A DNA stretch of 21,307 bases from an uncultured Bacillus sp. (lineage in GTDB: Bacteria > Bacillota > Bacilli > Bacillales > Cytobacillaceae), in assembly GCA_937894355.1 (NCBI GenBank), contig CALCRD010000473.1:1-21307 (forward strand), given 5' to 3'. Below are positions 8,251 to 15,703 of this stretch, piece by piece. The position numbers and the translations under genes were made by a program. The notes under the pieces were generated by a model. It ran no database searches, was not told the DNA's origin, and saw nothing but the letters and a program-made list of their open reading frames with translations. Numbering within the stretch: position 1 is the first letter of the stretch; every line of letters starts with the position of its first letter.

Positions 8251-8282
8251 AAAAAAAAGGAACGAATCTTAAGATTCGTTCC
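8251..8282 (-). terminator. Intrinsic terminator of tkt
   Basis: A perfect 24-base palindrome (8259-8282, arms GGAACGAATCTT/AAGATTCGTTCC) is followed on the minus strand by eight T (8258-8251). It starts 18 bases after the tkt stop and separates tkt from cydAB. A perfect palindrome leaves no unpaired loop on paper; the central bases would open in the RNA. Confidence 0.9.
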
Positions 8283-8299
8283 AACGTTATTAACCTAAA

Positions 8300-10300
8300 T
8301 TATAGTAAGGCTTTAAATTTTGCCACTACATTTTCTACTGTAAATCCATATTCTTGCATAACTTTATCTCCAGGTGCTGAAGCGCCGAATTGATCAATCG
8401 CCAACACATCGCCTTCATCCCCTGTATATTTATGCCAGCCTAGTGATGCTCCCATTTCCATACCTAAGCGTTTTTTTACATTCTTAGGAATAACTGACTC
8501 TTTGTATTCTTTAGTTTGAGCCTCAAAGCGATCCCATGATGGCATACTAACAACTGCCACATCGATTCCCTCTTTGGCAAGCTCTGCTTGAGCTTGTACC
8601 GCTAATCCAACTTCAGAACCAGCAGCTAAAAGAAGTCCATCAGCCGTTTCTTTTCCAGCTGGAGATACTACATACGCACCTTTAGAAACTCCTTCATACG
8701 CATTCACATCAGTTCCTTTTAAAGTTGGAAGGTCTTGTCTTGTTAATACAAGAACGGTCGGAACGGATTTAGATTCTACTGCTAATTTCCATGCTGCAGC
8801 CGTTTCATTTCCATCCGCTGGACGGATGATTGAAAGTTTTGGCATGGCCCGTAAGGCAGCTAATTGTTCAATCGGCTCATGTGTAGGACCATCTTCACCT
8901 ACAGCGATACTGTCATGAGTAAATACAAACGTTACTGGTAGCCCCATCAATGCTGATAGACGAATGGCTGGTCGTACATAGTCTGAGAATACAAAGAATG
9001 TTCCGCCAAACACTTTCAAACCACCATGAAGTGCCATTCCGTTTAAGGCAGCACCCATGGCAAATTCACGAACACCAAACCAGATATTTTTTTCTCCATA
9101 GGAATTTGCTGAAAAATCGCCCGTTCCTTTAATTAATGTCTTATTAGACCCAGCAAGGTCAGCAGATCCACCAATAAAGAACGGAACATTTTTAGCAATA
9201 GCGTTCAGAACTTCACCTGATGAAGCACGGCTCGCTAAGCTTTTTCCTTCTGAGTAAACTGGAACATCTTTAGACCAGCCTTCAGGTAATTCATTGTTCA
9301 TACCTTGTTCAAACTGTAGCGCTAATTCAGGATAAGCAGCTTTATAAGCGGTGAACATATCGTTCCATTCTTGTTCTTTCTTGGCACCATTTTCTACAAC
9401 TAGTTTTTTGAATTGATCGTAAACCTCAGTTGGAACATGGAAATCATTTTCAAAAGTCCATTGGTAGGCTTCTTTTGTAAGTTTTAATTCATTGGCTCCA
9501 AGTGGCGAACCGTGTACATCGGATTTCCCTGATTTATTAGGCGAACCATAGCCAATGACTGTTTTCACTTCGATAAGAGTCGGATGATTTTCATCAAGTT
9601 TTGCAGCTTCAATTGACTTTGCAATTGCTTCAAGATCGTTACCATCTTCAACACGAAGATATTGCCAGCCGTATGCTTTAAAACGTCCTTCAACACTTTC
9701 AGAGAAAGATTTATTCAAATCACCGTCTAATGAAATATCATTGGAATCATATAGGACAACTAAACGGCCGAGTTGAAGGTGAGCCGCCAGTGAAGCAGCT
9801 TCTGCAGAAACACCTTCCATTAAATCGCCATCTCCACAAATAGCGTATGTATAATGGTCAATTAAACTATATTTTTCTTTGTTATATTGTGCTGCTAAAT
9901 GGCGTTCAGCTAAAGCCATTCCAACTGCCATTGCGATCCCTTGTCCAAGTGGACCAGTTGTTGCATCAACACCAGCAGTGTGACCAAATTCTGGATGGCC
10001 TGGAGTTTTACTACCCCACTGACGGAATTGTTTTAAATCCTCTAAAGATAAGCCATAACCAGAAAGGTGAAGTAGACTATATAATAAAGCTGAACCGTGC
10101 CCAGCTGAAAGTACAAACCGATCACGATTTATCCAGTTGGGGTTCTTTGGATTTTGGTTCATAAAACGTGTCCATAGCGTATATGCCATAGGAGCTGCCC
10201 CCATCGGCATTCCTGGGTGACCTGAGTTTGCTTTCTCAATCGCATCTATTGACAATGTGCGAATTGAATTTATCGAAAGTGAATCAATTTTTTCAAACAT
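8300..10300 (-). CDS. tkt: Transketolase
   Basis: Transketolase is a cytoplasmic thiamine-diphosphate enzyme of the pentose phosphate pathway that moves two-carbon units between sugar phosphates. Visible hallmarks are GHPGMPMGAAP (H28), AGHGS (H68), GHPE (H102), the ThDP/metal motif GDGDLMEG (156-163) with N187, and the pyrimidine-domain stretch THDSIAVGEDGPTHEPIEQ. At 666 residues it is nearly the size of B. subtilis Tkt (667). I chose the ATG at 10300 because GGAAAGG lies at proper distance. The ATG at 10309 and TTG at 10318 would sit on top of that ribosome site. It is monocistronic with its own promoter and a strong terminator. In B. subtilis the gene is next to ynzC; here niaP lies between them. 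Confidence 0.98.
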   Translation of the reverse strand: MFEKIDSLSINSIRTLSIDAIEKANSGHPGMPMGAAPMAYTLWTRFMNQNPKNPNWINRDRFVLSAGHGSALLYSLLHLSGYGLSLEDLKQFRQWGSKTPGHPEFGHTAGVDATTGPLGQGIAMAVGMALAERHLAAQYNKEKYSLIDHYTYAICGDGDLMEGVSAEAASLAAHLQLGRLVVLYDSNDISLDGDLNKSFSESVEGRFKAYGWQYLRVEDGNDLEAIAKSIEAAKLDENHPTLIEVKTVIGYGSPNKSGKSDVHGSPLGANELKLTKEAYQWTFENDFHVPTEVYDQFKKLVVENGAKKEQEWNDMFTAYKAAYPELALQFEQGMNNELPEGWSKDVPVYSEGKSLASRASSGEVLNAIAKNVPFFIGGSADLAGSNKTLIKGTGDFSANSYGEKNIWFGVREFAMGAALNGMALHGGLKVFGGTFFVFSDYVRPAIRLSALMGLPVTFVFTHDSIAVGEDGPTHEPIEQLAALRAMPKLSIIRPADGNETAAAWKLAVESKSVPTVLVLTRQDLPTLKGTDVNAYEGVSKGAYVVSPAGKETADGLLLAAGSEVGLAVQAQAELAKEGIDVAVVSMPSWDRFEAQTKEYKESVIPKNVKKRLGMEMGASLGWHKYTGDEGDVLAIDQFGASAPGDKVMQEYGFTVENVVAKFKALL

Positions 10301-10346
10301 TTGTGACATCCTTTCCAAATTTTAATACTTGCTATCCTCTATTTAT

Positions 10347-10376
10347 ATTATATTTCATACCTCTAATACACAACAA
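10347..10376 (-). promoter_or_regulatory. Likely sigma-A promoter of tkt
   Basis: On minus, TTGTTG (10371-10376) and TATAAT (10347-10352) are separated by 18 bases, about 50 bases before the tkt start codon. The rest of the 10319-10611 gap is very AT-rich. I see no operator, riboswitch or clear niaP promoter in it. Confidence 0.6.
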
Positions 10377-10611
10377 ATTGTGCCCTTTTTTTTCGAAAAA
10401 AAACGAAAATTGTCAGAAACCCAGTAGTTTTCATCGTAAATATGTAAAAAATTGAGAAATCCGTATTTTTAGTAGACTGTTTTTTAAAATATGTGTTCAA
10501 ATAACTTTTGAGGATATTTTACTTTTTAGGGGAAAATGGTAAGGATATCTTAATTTTAGGTTGCTAATAATCATCATTTTTTTGTGAAGTCTTGATGGGA
10601 GTGATTGTGAA

Positions 10612-11817
10612 GTGATGAGGCAGTCAATGATTTCAGAACGAAAACTATTGGGAATTGCCGGTATTGGTTGGTTATTTGATGCAATGGACGTGGGTATGCT
10701 GTCATTTATTATTGCTGCTCTGCAAAAGGACTGGGACCTTTCCACACAGCAAATGGGCTGGATCGGCTCGATTAATTCCATTGGAATGGCAGTAGGTGCA
10801 TTATTATTTGGTCTAATGGCAGACCGAATTGGTCGCAAATCGGTTTTTATTATCACCTTACTTCTCTTTTCCGTAGGAAGTGGGGTATCTGCATTTGCAA
10901 CCTCTCTGACAATCTTCATGATTCTTCGTTTTTTTATCGGTATGGGCTTAGGCGGAGAGTTGCCCGTTGCCTCCACCTTAGTTTCAGAAATTGTCTCAGC
11001 CGATAAACGGGGCAAAGTTGTAGTATTACTTGAAAGCTTTTGGGCAGGAGGCTGGTTAATTGCTGCTCTAATATCCTTTTTTATCATTCCAAGATTTGGT
11101 TGGGAAACCGCTCTATTGATTAGTGCAATACCTGGATTATATGCGATATATTTACGGATTGGATTACCAGACTCTCCAAAATTTTCAGCTCAAAAAGCTA
11201 AGGAAAAGAATACTATTTTGAAAAATATTTTTGCAATTTGGGCGAAGCCATATACAGTTGCCACGATTATGTTATGGATTTTATGGTTTTGTGTTGTGTT
11301 TTCATATTATGGAATGTTTTTGTGGTTACCTAGCGTGATGGTGATGAAGGGTTTTAGTATGATAAAAAGTTTCCAATATGTTCTGATTATGACCCTTGCT
11401 CAGTTACCTGGATATTTTACTGCTGCTTGGTTTATTGAAAGATTGGGTAGAAAATTTGTCTTGGTAACCTATTTAAGCGGTACTGCACTTAGTGCGTATT
11501 TCTTCGGATTAGCCGATTCTCTTCCATTATTAATTACCTCAGGCATCTTTTTATCGTTCTTTAATTTAGGGGCATGGGGTGCCCTTTATGCCTATACCCC
11601 TGAACAATATCCGACGAAAATTAGAGGAACAGGTTCAGGTATGGCTGCATCATTTGGGAGGATTGGCGGGATTTTCGGTCCATTATTAGTTGGTAACCTC
11701 ATAGCTCAAAAAACAGCCATTTCGGTTATTTTTACTATATTTACAATTTCGATTGTAATAGGAGCACTTGCAGTTTTATTTCTGGGCAAAGAAACCAAGA
11801 TGAAAGAATTGGTTTGA
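10612..11817 (+). CDS. niaP: MFS transporter, probable niacin permease NiaP (YceI-like)
   Basis: This 401-residue protein has twelve predicted membrane helices. It shows the MFS loop-2/3 signature DRIGRKS (71-77), the acidic pair in LFDAMD (D23, D26) of helix 1, and RFFIGMGLGGELPVAS in helix 4. The opening ISERKLLGIAGIGWLFDAMDVG and overall length closely resemble B. subtilis YceI/NiaP, which imports nicotinate for NAD synthesis; this comparison is from memory. A related AAHS-type aromatic-acid transporter is the alternative. The start is GTG 10612 or ATG 10615, with GGGAG at 10598-10602. It is the only + gene between tkt and lexA and looks inserted into an otherwise minus-strand block. I could not identify a NiaR operator upstream. 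Confidence 0.8.
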   Translation: MMRQSMISERKLLGIAGIGWLFDAMDVGMLSFIIAALQKDWDLSTQQMGWIGSINSIGMAVGALLFGLMADRIGRKSVFIITLLLFSVGSGVSAFATSLTIFMILRFFIGMGLGGELPVASTLVSEIVSADKRGKVVVLLESFWAGGWLIAALISFFIIPRFGWETALLISAIPGLYAIYLRIGLPDSPKFSAQKAKEKNTILKNIFAIWAKPYTVATIMLWILWFCVVFSYYGMFLWLPSVMVMKGFSMIKSFQYVLIMTLAQLPGYFTAAWFIERLGRKFVLVTYLSGTALSAYFFGLADSLPLLITSGIFLSFFNLGAWGALYAYTPEQYPTKIRGTGSGMAASFGRIGGIFGPLLVGNLIAQKTAISVIFTIFTISIVIGALAVLFLGKETKMKELV

Positions 11818-11875
11818 ATGGATTTCCAAATAGAGAAGACCTCTAACTTAGAATTTTAAAAAGTTAATTCTCCAC

Positions 11876-11924
11876 AAAAAAAGGGGGCAAGTCTCTTTAA
11901 AAGAATGCTTGCCAACTTTTCTTT
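11876..11924. terminator. Bidirectional terminator between niaP and ynzC
   Basis: Arms GGCAAG (11886-11891) and CTTGCC (11908-11913) enclose an inner TCTTT/AAAGA pairing. On minus the stem is followed by a T run (11882-11876), serving ynzC. On + a T-rich stretch after 11913 serves niaP. Confidence 0.75.
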
Positions 11925-11928
11925 CAGT

Positions 11929-12162
11929 TTAATGTAAACGATTTTTTGCTTTCAAGTTTTTTACTTTTTCAGGAGTAACATCGTTTCCCTCTGGATCAAG
12001 TACTTTTACATTTTGGATCGTGTTGAGCATTTGTGAGCGAAAGGTTTTTAAATATTCGCTCCTGAGTTTTGATTGTTCTTTCGCTTCTTCTTGCGTCAAA
12101 CCGGATTCTTTTGCTTTTTTAGCCAGTGTATTTATCCTTGCGATAAGATCGTTTAGTTGCAT
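11929..12162 (-). CDS. ynzC: DUF896 family protein YnzC
   Basis: This 77-residue soluble protein matches the DUF896/UPF0291 family in length and pattern: an N-terminal helical hairpin (IARINTLAKKAK ... TQEEAKEQSKLR), then YLKTFRSQMLNTIQNVKVLDPEG and the conserved VTPEKVKNLK tail. B. subtilis YnzC is also 77 residues and lies in the SOS operon yneA-yneB-ynzC; its molecular role is not established. The ATG at 12162 has AAAGGAG eight bases upstream, 46 bases after the yneB stop. The transcript ends at the hairpin just downstream. Confidence 0.9.
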   Translation of the reverse strand: MQLNDLIARINTLAKKAKESGLTQEEAKEQSKLRSEYLKTFRSQMLNTIQNVKVLDPEGNDVTPEKVKNLKAKNRLH

Positions 12163-12208
12163 CTTTTAAGCTCCTTTAAGTATCCATTGTCAATTTATTG
12201 ACATAATA

Positions 12209-12898
12209 CTAGATGTCGCTCTTTTTAGCAACTTGTAAATCTTCGTCTTGCTGTGATTCGATAAATTCCTGGTATCTGCGATGAACGGTCGCTTTAGATA
12301 CGTCAAAGCCAAACCCTCTTAATGTGGCGGCAATTTCGGCAAAAGTTAATTCATTTTTTCGTAATTTAACGATTTCTGCAATCGGAAGCTCCTTTTGTTT
12401 TCGACCACTATTGACTCCCTGATTTTTCAAATTGTCAATCGGAGAAAAGCCATTTTTTATGGCACGTTTAACCCCTCTTTTAATCTTAATATTATGTAGT
12501 TTTCGTTGGTATTCTTCTACCATTCCAACAATTTTTAACACCATTGAATCAGATTCAGAAATCTGTAATTCTCCGTGATGATCAATTGAATACAATTTTA
12601 CATTTTCTTTAAAAATACAATGTAACAAAACAATCTTGGCATTTCCTCTTCCTATTCTTGTTTCATCTTGGATAAGGACGACATCAATGTTTTCCTCCTT
12701 AATAAGCGAAAGAAGTTTTAACATACCCTCCCGTTCAAGATCATAACCACTAGCTTGTTCCTTTATTATCATATAAATATGAAAGTCATTTTGCCTAGCA
12801 AGTTGGATTAACTCTTCTTCCTGTCTCGCAAGTGATGATTCTTGTGTTTCTTTTGTGGTACTGACTCGACAATAGATAATCGCATTCTTCTTTTCCAT
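12209..12898 (-). CDS. yneB: SOS-operon serine recombinase-like protein YneB
   Basis: This 229-residue protein has an N-terminal resolvase/invertase domain. The catalytic segment is YCRVST (the serine of RVST is the nucleophile), followed by a family-like QDETRIGRGN stretch where typical resolvases read DRLGRS. A C-terminal helix-turn-helix is visible in TFAEIAATLRGFGFDVSKATVHRRYQEF. I chose the ATG at 12898 with GAGAGGAA upstream; an in-frame TTG at 12937 would run back into yneA. It lies 19 bases after yneA and should be co-induced on DNA damage. No invertible segment, crossover site or transposon end is visible nearby, so it is probably a domesticated chromosomal gene of unknown role rather than part of a mobile element. 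Confidence 0.9.
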   Translation of the reverse strand: MEKKNAIIYCRVSTTKETQESSLARQEEELIQLARQNDFHIYMIIKEQASGYDLEREGMLKLLSLIKEENIDVVLIQDETRIGRGNAKIVLLHCIFKENVKLYSIDHHGELQISESDSMVLKIVGMVEEYQRKLHNIKIKRGVKRAIKNGFSPIDNLKNQGVNSGRKQKELPIAEIVKLRKNELTFAEIAATLRGFGFDVSKATVHRRYQEFIESQQDEDLQVAKKSDI

Positions 12899-12917
12899 TT
12901 TATTCCTCTCCGATTCC

Positions 12918-13235
12918 CTACTGGCCTGCCAAAACAATCATTTCTGGACTGGTTTCATCATCATTAAGTACTGGGACTCGCAACTGTTCTCCTGGGAAAA
13001 TCCGATCCCCTGATATTCCGTTCTTTTCTTCAACCCAACGAACGAATTGAGCGGAAGTCATTGAATGACGATCAGAAAACCGATCAGCCAACTCCCAAAG
13101 CGACTGACCTTCCTCAATTGTAACTTGGACAAAATCTGTTGGTTTTTCAAATCTATTAAAAAGCATAAATACTGAAATATAAGTAATAGCAATGAGGATA
13201 ATTACATATGAATACTTTTCCCATAATTTTTTCAA
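12918..13235 (-). CDS. yneA: SOS-induced cell division suppressor YneA
   Basis: This 105-residue protein has a short cytoplasmic start (MKKLWEKY), one membrane helix (about 9-26) and an extracytoplasmic LysM domain (about 35-92, with EEGQSLWELADRF ... EKNGISGDRIFPGEQLRVPV). In B. subtilis, YneA is made on DNA damage and blocks septation. The start is TTG at 13235, supported by GAGGTG eight bases upstream. It is the first gene of yneA-yneB-ynzC, divergent from lexA. Its canonical promoter has a LexA box inside the spacer and a further degenerate box in the leader, so repression should be tight. Confidence 0.92.
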   Translation of the reverse strand: MKKLWEKYSYVIILIAITYISVFMLFNRFEKPTDFVQVTIEEGQSLWELADRFSDRHSMTSAQFVRWVEEKNGISGDRIFPGEQLRVPVLNDDETSPEMIVLAGQ

Positions 13236-13254
13236 CTAAATGCACCTCTACTTA

Positions 13255-13268
13255 AGAATATATGTTCT
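13255..13268. promoter_or_regulatory. Degenerate LexA (SOS) box in the yneA leader
   Basis: AGAATATATGTTCT is a near-palindrome with GAA-N5-GTTC spacing like CGAAC-N4-GTTCG, but with three mismatches. It lies between the yneA -10 and the start codon. The B. subtilis yneA-lexA region is reported to hold three sites, which makes this third one plausible. Confidence 0.4.
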
Positions 13269-13275
13269 TATAGAG

Positions 13276-13304
13276 ATTATAGAACGAACATTCGCTCGTG
13301 TCAA
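13276..13304 (-). promoter_or_regulatory. Sigma-A promoter of the yneA operon
   Basis: On minus, TTGACA (13299-13304) and TATAAT (13276-13281) are separated by exactly 17 bases, a perfect consensus promoter. The spacer contains the LexA box 13285-13298, so LexA binding would block RNA polymerase directly. Confidence 0.9.
13285..13298. promoter_or_regulatory. LexA (SOS) box 1
   Basis: CGAACATTCGCTCG matches the Gram-positive SOS consensus CGAAC-N4-GTTCG with one mismatch (GCTCG). It lies within the -35/-10 spacer of the yneA promoter. Confidence 0.88.
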
Positions 13305-13313
13305 CTAGATATT

Positions 13314-13327
13314 CGAACTTACGTTTG
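13314..13327. promoter_or_regulatory. LexA (SOS) box 2, overlapping the lexA -35
   Basis: CGAACTTACGTTTG matches CGAAC-N4-GTTCG with one mismatch (GTTTG). It overlaps the first bases of the lexA -35 element (13325-13330), consistent with LexA autorepression. Confidence 0.85.
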
Positions 13328-13354
13328 TACTAAAACTAATAACTGTGTTATAAT
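13325..13354 (+). promoter_or_regulatory. Sigma-A promoter of lexA
   Basis: TTGTAC (13325-13330) and TATAAT (13349-13354) are spaced by 18 bases, about 35 bases before the lexA start codon. The -35 overlaps LexA box 2. Confidence 0.75.
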
Positions 13355-13389
13355 GTTTTTAAGTAGAAAATCCATGTGAGGTGGAAATA

Positions 13390-14010
13390 ATGACAAAAAT
13401 ATCCAAGCGCCAACAACATATTTTAGATTTTATTAAAAGTGAAGTCCGAAAAAAAGGCTATCCGCCTTCCGTTCGGGAAATTGGCGAAGCAGTTGGACTG
13501 GCATCAAGCTCAACCGTACACGGTCATTTAGCACGTTTAGAAACCAAAGGGCTAATTCGCCGTGATCCGACTAAACCTCGGGCAATTGAGGTTTTAGATA
13601 CGGATGATAATAACCTACCAAAAAGCAAGGTTATCAATGTTCCAGTCATCGGAAAAGTTACTGCAGGTATACCGATTACTGCAATCGAAAATATCGAGGA
13701 GTATTTCCCGCTTCCAGAACGTCTTGCCTCTTCTGATGAGCAAGTATTTATGCTTGAAGTTATGGGAGATAGCATGATTGAAGCTGGGATTCTTGATGGC
13801 GATTATGTTATTGTCAAACAACAATCATCTGCCCAAAATGGAGAAATTGTCGTAGCGATGACTGAAGAAGATGAAGCAACAGTAAAAAGATTTTTCAAAG
13901 AAAAAGATTACATACGCCTACAACCAGAGAATTCTACTTTAGAACCAATCATTTTGCAAACTGTATCCATTCTCGGCAAAGTTATTGGAGTTTATCGTCA
14001 TATCCATTAA
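13390..14010 (+). CDS. lexA: SOS regulator LexA (repressor and autoprotease)
   Basis: LexA represses DNA-damage genes and cleaves itself when RecA is activated. The 206-residue protein has an N-terminal winged helix (about 1-65, with GYPPSVREIGEAVGLASSS and GHLARLETKG) and a C-terminal S24-type peptidase domain. The scissile bond is A92-G93 (KVTAGIP), the nucleophile S128 (MGDSM) and the general base K166 (ATVKRF), each one residue beyond the B. subtilis positions. The ATG at 13390 has GAGGTGG at 13378-13384; a GTG at 13381 lies within that ribosome site and would add only MEI. It is monocistronic, divergent from the yneA operon, with its own terminator. Confidence 0.98.
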   Translation: MTKISKRQQHILDFIKSEVRKKGYPPSVREIGEAVGLASSSTVHGHLARLETKGLIRRDPTKPRAIEVLDTDDNNLPKSKVINVPVIGKVTAGIPITAIENIEEYFPLPERLASSDEQVFMLEVMGDSMIEAGILDGDYVIVKQQSSAQNGEIVVAMTEEDEATVKRFFKEKDYIRLQPENSTLEPIILQTVSILGKVIGVYRHIH

Positions 14011-14034
14011 TAATTGAAACTTGCGAACGATAGA

Positions 14035-14069
14035 AAAGCCTTTGACTATTTTTTCAAAGGCTTTTTTTT
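14035..14069 (+). terminator. Intrinsic terminator of lexA
   Basis: Perfect 10-bp arms AAAGCCTTTG (14035-14044) and CAAAGGCTTT (14055-14064) run into a T tract, 24 bases after the lexA stop. Confidence 0.92.
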
Positions 14070-14282
14070 ATGAAAGTTTTTGATTGAAAGGATTAAATAA
14101 CGTCACAATTTTCGAGAAAAATGTTTTGCACTTTCTCCCTTTAGATAATGGTTGTCTAAATGGTTTTCTTATGGTGAAAGGAAAAGTATTTCTAACCCAA
14201 TAGGTGCATTAGGAAATACGTTGAGCAACAATAGAGTTTTCAGCAAAATTGGGCCATCTGTGGGGTGGATCAAGTACACAGC
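14070..14282. other. Intergenic stretch between the lexA and glnA terminators, no gene recognised
   Basis: About 210 bases lie between two terminators facing each other. A 76-codon frame on + (14152-14382) and one on minus (14169-14393) run across it and into the glnA terminator and 3' end. Neither has a recognisable product or a good ribosome site. I see no repeat, RNA gene or promoter that I would defend. Confidence 0.5.
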
Positions 14283-14317
14283 AAAAAAAACAGAACAAGG
14301 TAAAAACCTTGTTCTGT
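14283..14317 (-). terminator. Intrinsic terminator of glnRA
   Basis: Perfect 11-bp arms ACAGAACAAGG (14290-14300) and CCTTGTTCTGT (14307-14317) with a 6-nt loop are followed on minus by a U-tract (14290-14283), 12 bases after the glnA stop. Confidence 0.93.
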
Positions 14318-14329
14318 CCGGATTATTTT

Positions 14330-15664
14330 TTAATACATCTTTAAGTATTGTTCGCGTTCCCATGGGTGAACCTGACTTCTGAACATGTCCCATTCAATCT
14401 CTTTCGCTTCAACGAAATGTTCAAAAATATGATCTCCCAATGCAGACACCATCATTTCATTAGCTTTAAGATTTTCTAGTGCAAGTTTTAATGTTGCTGG
14501 AAGATCGTCAATACCAGCTTCTGCTCTTTCGCTAGTAGTCATAGCATAAATATTGCGGTCAACTGCAGCAGGAGGCGTTAAATTGTTTCTAACACCGTCT
14601 AATCCAGCTTGTAATAATACAGCCATTGCTAAGTATGGATTAGCAGCTGGGTCTACGCTTCTTACTTCAACACGAGTACTTAAACCACGTGATGCAGGGA
14701 TACGTACTAGTGGTGAACGGTTTTGTGCTGACCAAGCAACATAACATGGTGCTTCATAGCCAGGTACTAAACGTTTATATGAGTTTACTGTTGGATTGGT
14801 GACAGCTGTGAATGCTGATGCATTTTTCACAATTCCAGCAATAAATTGATAAGCAACATCACTTAATTCTAATTTTTTGCTTGTATCGTAGAATACATTT
14901 TCGCCATTTTTAAATAGGGATATGTTACAGTGCATTCCTGAACCAGCTAAACCGAATACTGGTTTTGGCATGAATGTTGCATGAAGACCATGCTTCCGGG
15001 CAATTGTTTTTACAACAAGCTTAAATGTTTGGATTTGGTCACAAGCTGTTAATGCATCTGCATATTTAAAATCGATTTCGTGTTGGCCAGGAGCAACCTC
15101 ATGGTGCGATGCTTCGATTTCAAAGCCCATTTCTTCAAGCTCTAAAACGATATCACGACGGCAGTTTTCTCCGGAATCGATTGGAGCTAAGTCAAAATAA
15201 CCACCATTATCATTTAATTCTAAAGTAGGCTCACCTAGCTCATCAAGCTTGAACAAGAAAAATTCTGGTTCAGGTCCTACATTCATATCAGTAAATCCTA
15301 ATTCCTTCATTTGTTCAAGAATACGTTTTAAGTTATTGCGTGGGTCACCAGCGAATGGCGATCCATCCGGATTGTAGATATCACAGATCAGGCGGGCAAC
15401 TTTCCCTTTTTCTGCTGTCCAAGGGAATATTACCCATGTATCTAAATCTGGATATAAGTACATATCAGATTCTTCAATACGAACAAATCCTTCAATAGAA
15501 GAACCATCAAACATCATTTTATTATCCAAAGCTTTTTCAAGCTGGCTAACTGGAATTTCAACGTTTTTAATTGTTCCTAGAATATCGGTAAATTGAAGAC
15601 GGATAAATTTAACATTTTCCTCTTTAGCTAAATGAAAAATGTCATCTCTTGTATACTTTGCCAT
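14330..15664 (-). CDS. glnA: Type I glutamine synthetase
   Basis: GlnA makes glutamine from glutamate, ammonia and ATP. In Bacillus the feedback-inhibited enzyme also controls the regulators GlnR and TnrA. At 444 residues it has the exact length of B. subtilis GlnA (GSI-alpha type). It shows DGSSIEGFVRIEESDMYLYPD (with R62, tied to feedback inhibition in B. subtilis), the metal/glutamate motifs GPEPEFFLF and HHEVAPGQHEIDFKY, the ATP-region sequence KPVFGLAGSGMHCNISLF, and the late flap/active-site region NSYKRLVPGYEAPCYVAWS. There is no adenylylation-site tyrosine of the GSI-beta kind near the C-terminus that I can recognise. The ATG at 15664 has GGGAGG upstream. It is the second gene of glnR-glnA. 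Confidence 0.98.
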   Translation of the reverse strand: MAKYTRDDIFHLAKEENVKFIRLQFTDILGTIKNVEIPVSQLEKALDNKMMFDGSSIEGFVRIEESDMYLYPDLDTWVIFPWTAEKGKVARLICDIYNPDGSPFAGDPRNNLKRILEQMKELGFTDMNVGPEPEFFLFKLDELGEPTLELNDNGGYFDLAPIDSGENCRRDIVLELEEMGFEIEASHHEVAPGQHEIDFKYADALTACDQIQTFKLVVKTIARKHGLHATFMPKPVFGLAGSGMHCNISLFKNGENVFYDTSKKLELSDVAYQFIAGIVKNASAFTAVTNPTVNSYKRLVPGYEAPCYVAWSAQNRSPLVRIPASRGLSTRVEVRSVDPAANPYLAMAVLLQAGLDGVRNNLTPPAAVDRNIYAMTTSERAEAGIDDLPATLKLALENLKANEMMVSALGDHIFEHFVEAKEIEWDMFRSQVHPWEREQYLKMY

Positions 15665-15703
15665 TACTGTATTTCCTCCCTTTTATTAAACCCAACAAAT
15701 TCA

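Noticed and set aside
10300..10318. tkt starts at 10309 (ATG) or 10318 (TTG)
   Set aside because: They overlap or abut the GGAAAGG ribosome site; only the ATG at 10300 has proper spacing.
10497..11087. 196-codon open frame on minus, antisense to niaP
   Set aside because: It has no ribosome site and a Lys/Pro/Ile-rich non-family composition, and it lies fully opposite a well-supported membrane transporter; it is a shadow frame.
12209..12937. YneB as the integrase or resolvase of a mobile element
   Set aside because: It sits inside the conserved yneA-yneB-ynzC operon under LexA control, with no terminal repeats, att-like duplication or cargo genes.
14152..14393. Small open frames on both strands between lexA and glnA
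   Set aside because: They run through the glnA terminator hairpin and into the glnA 3' end, with no recognisable domain and no good ribosome site.
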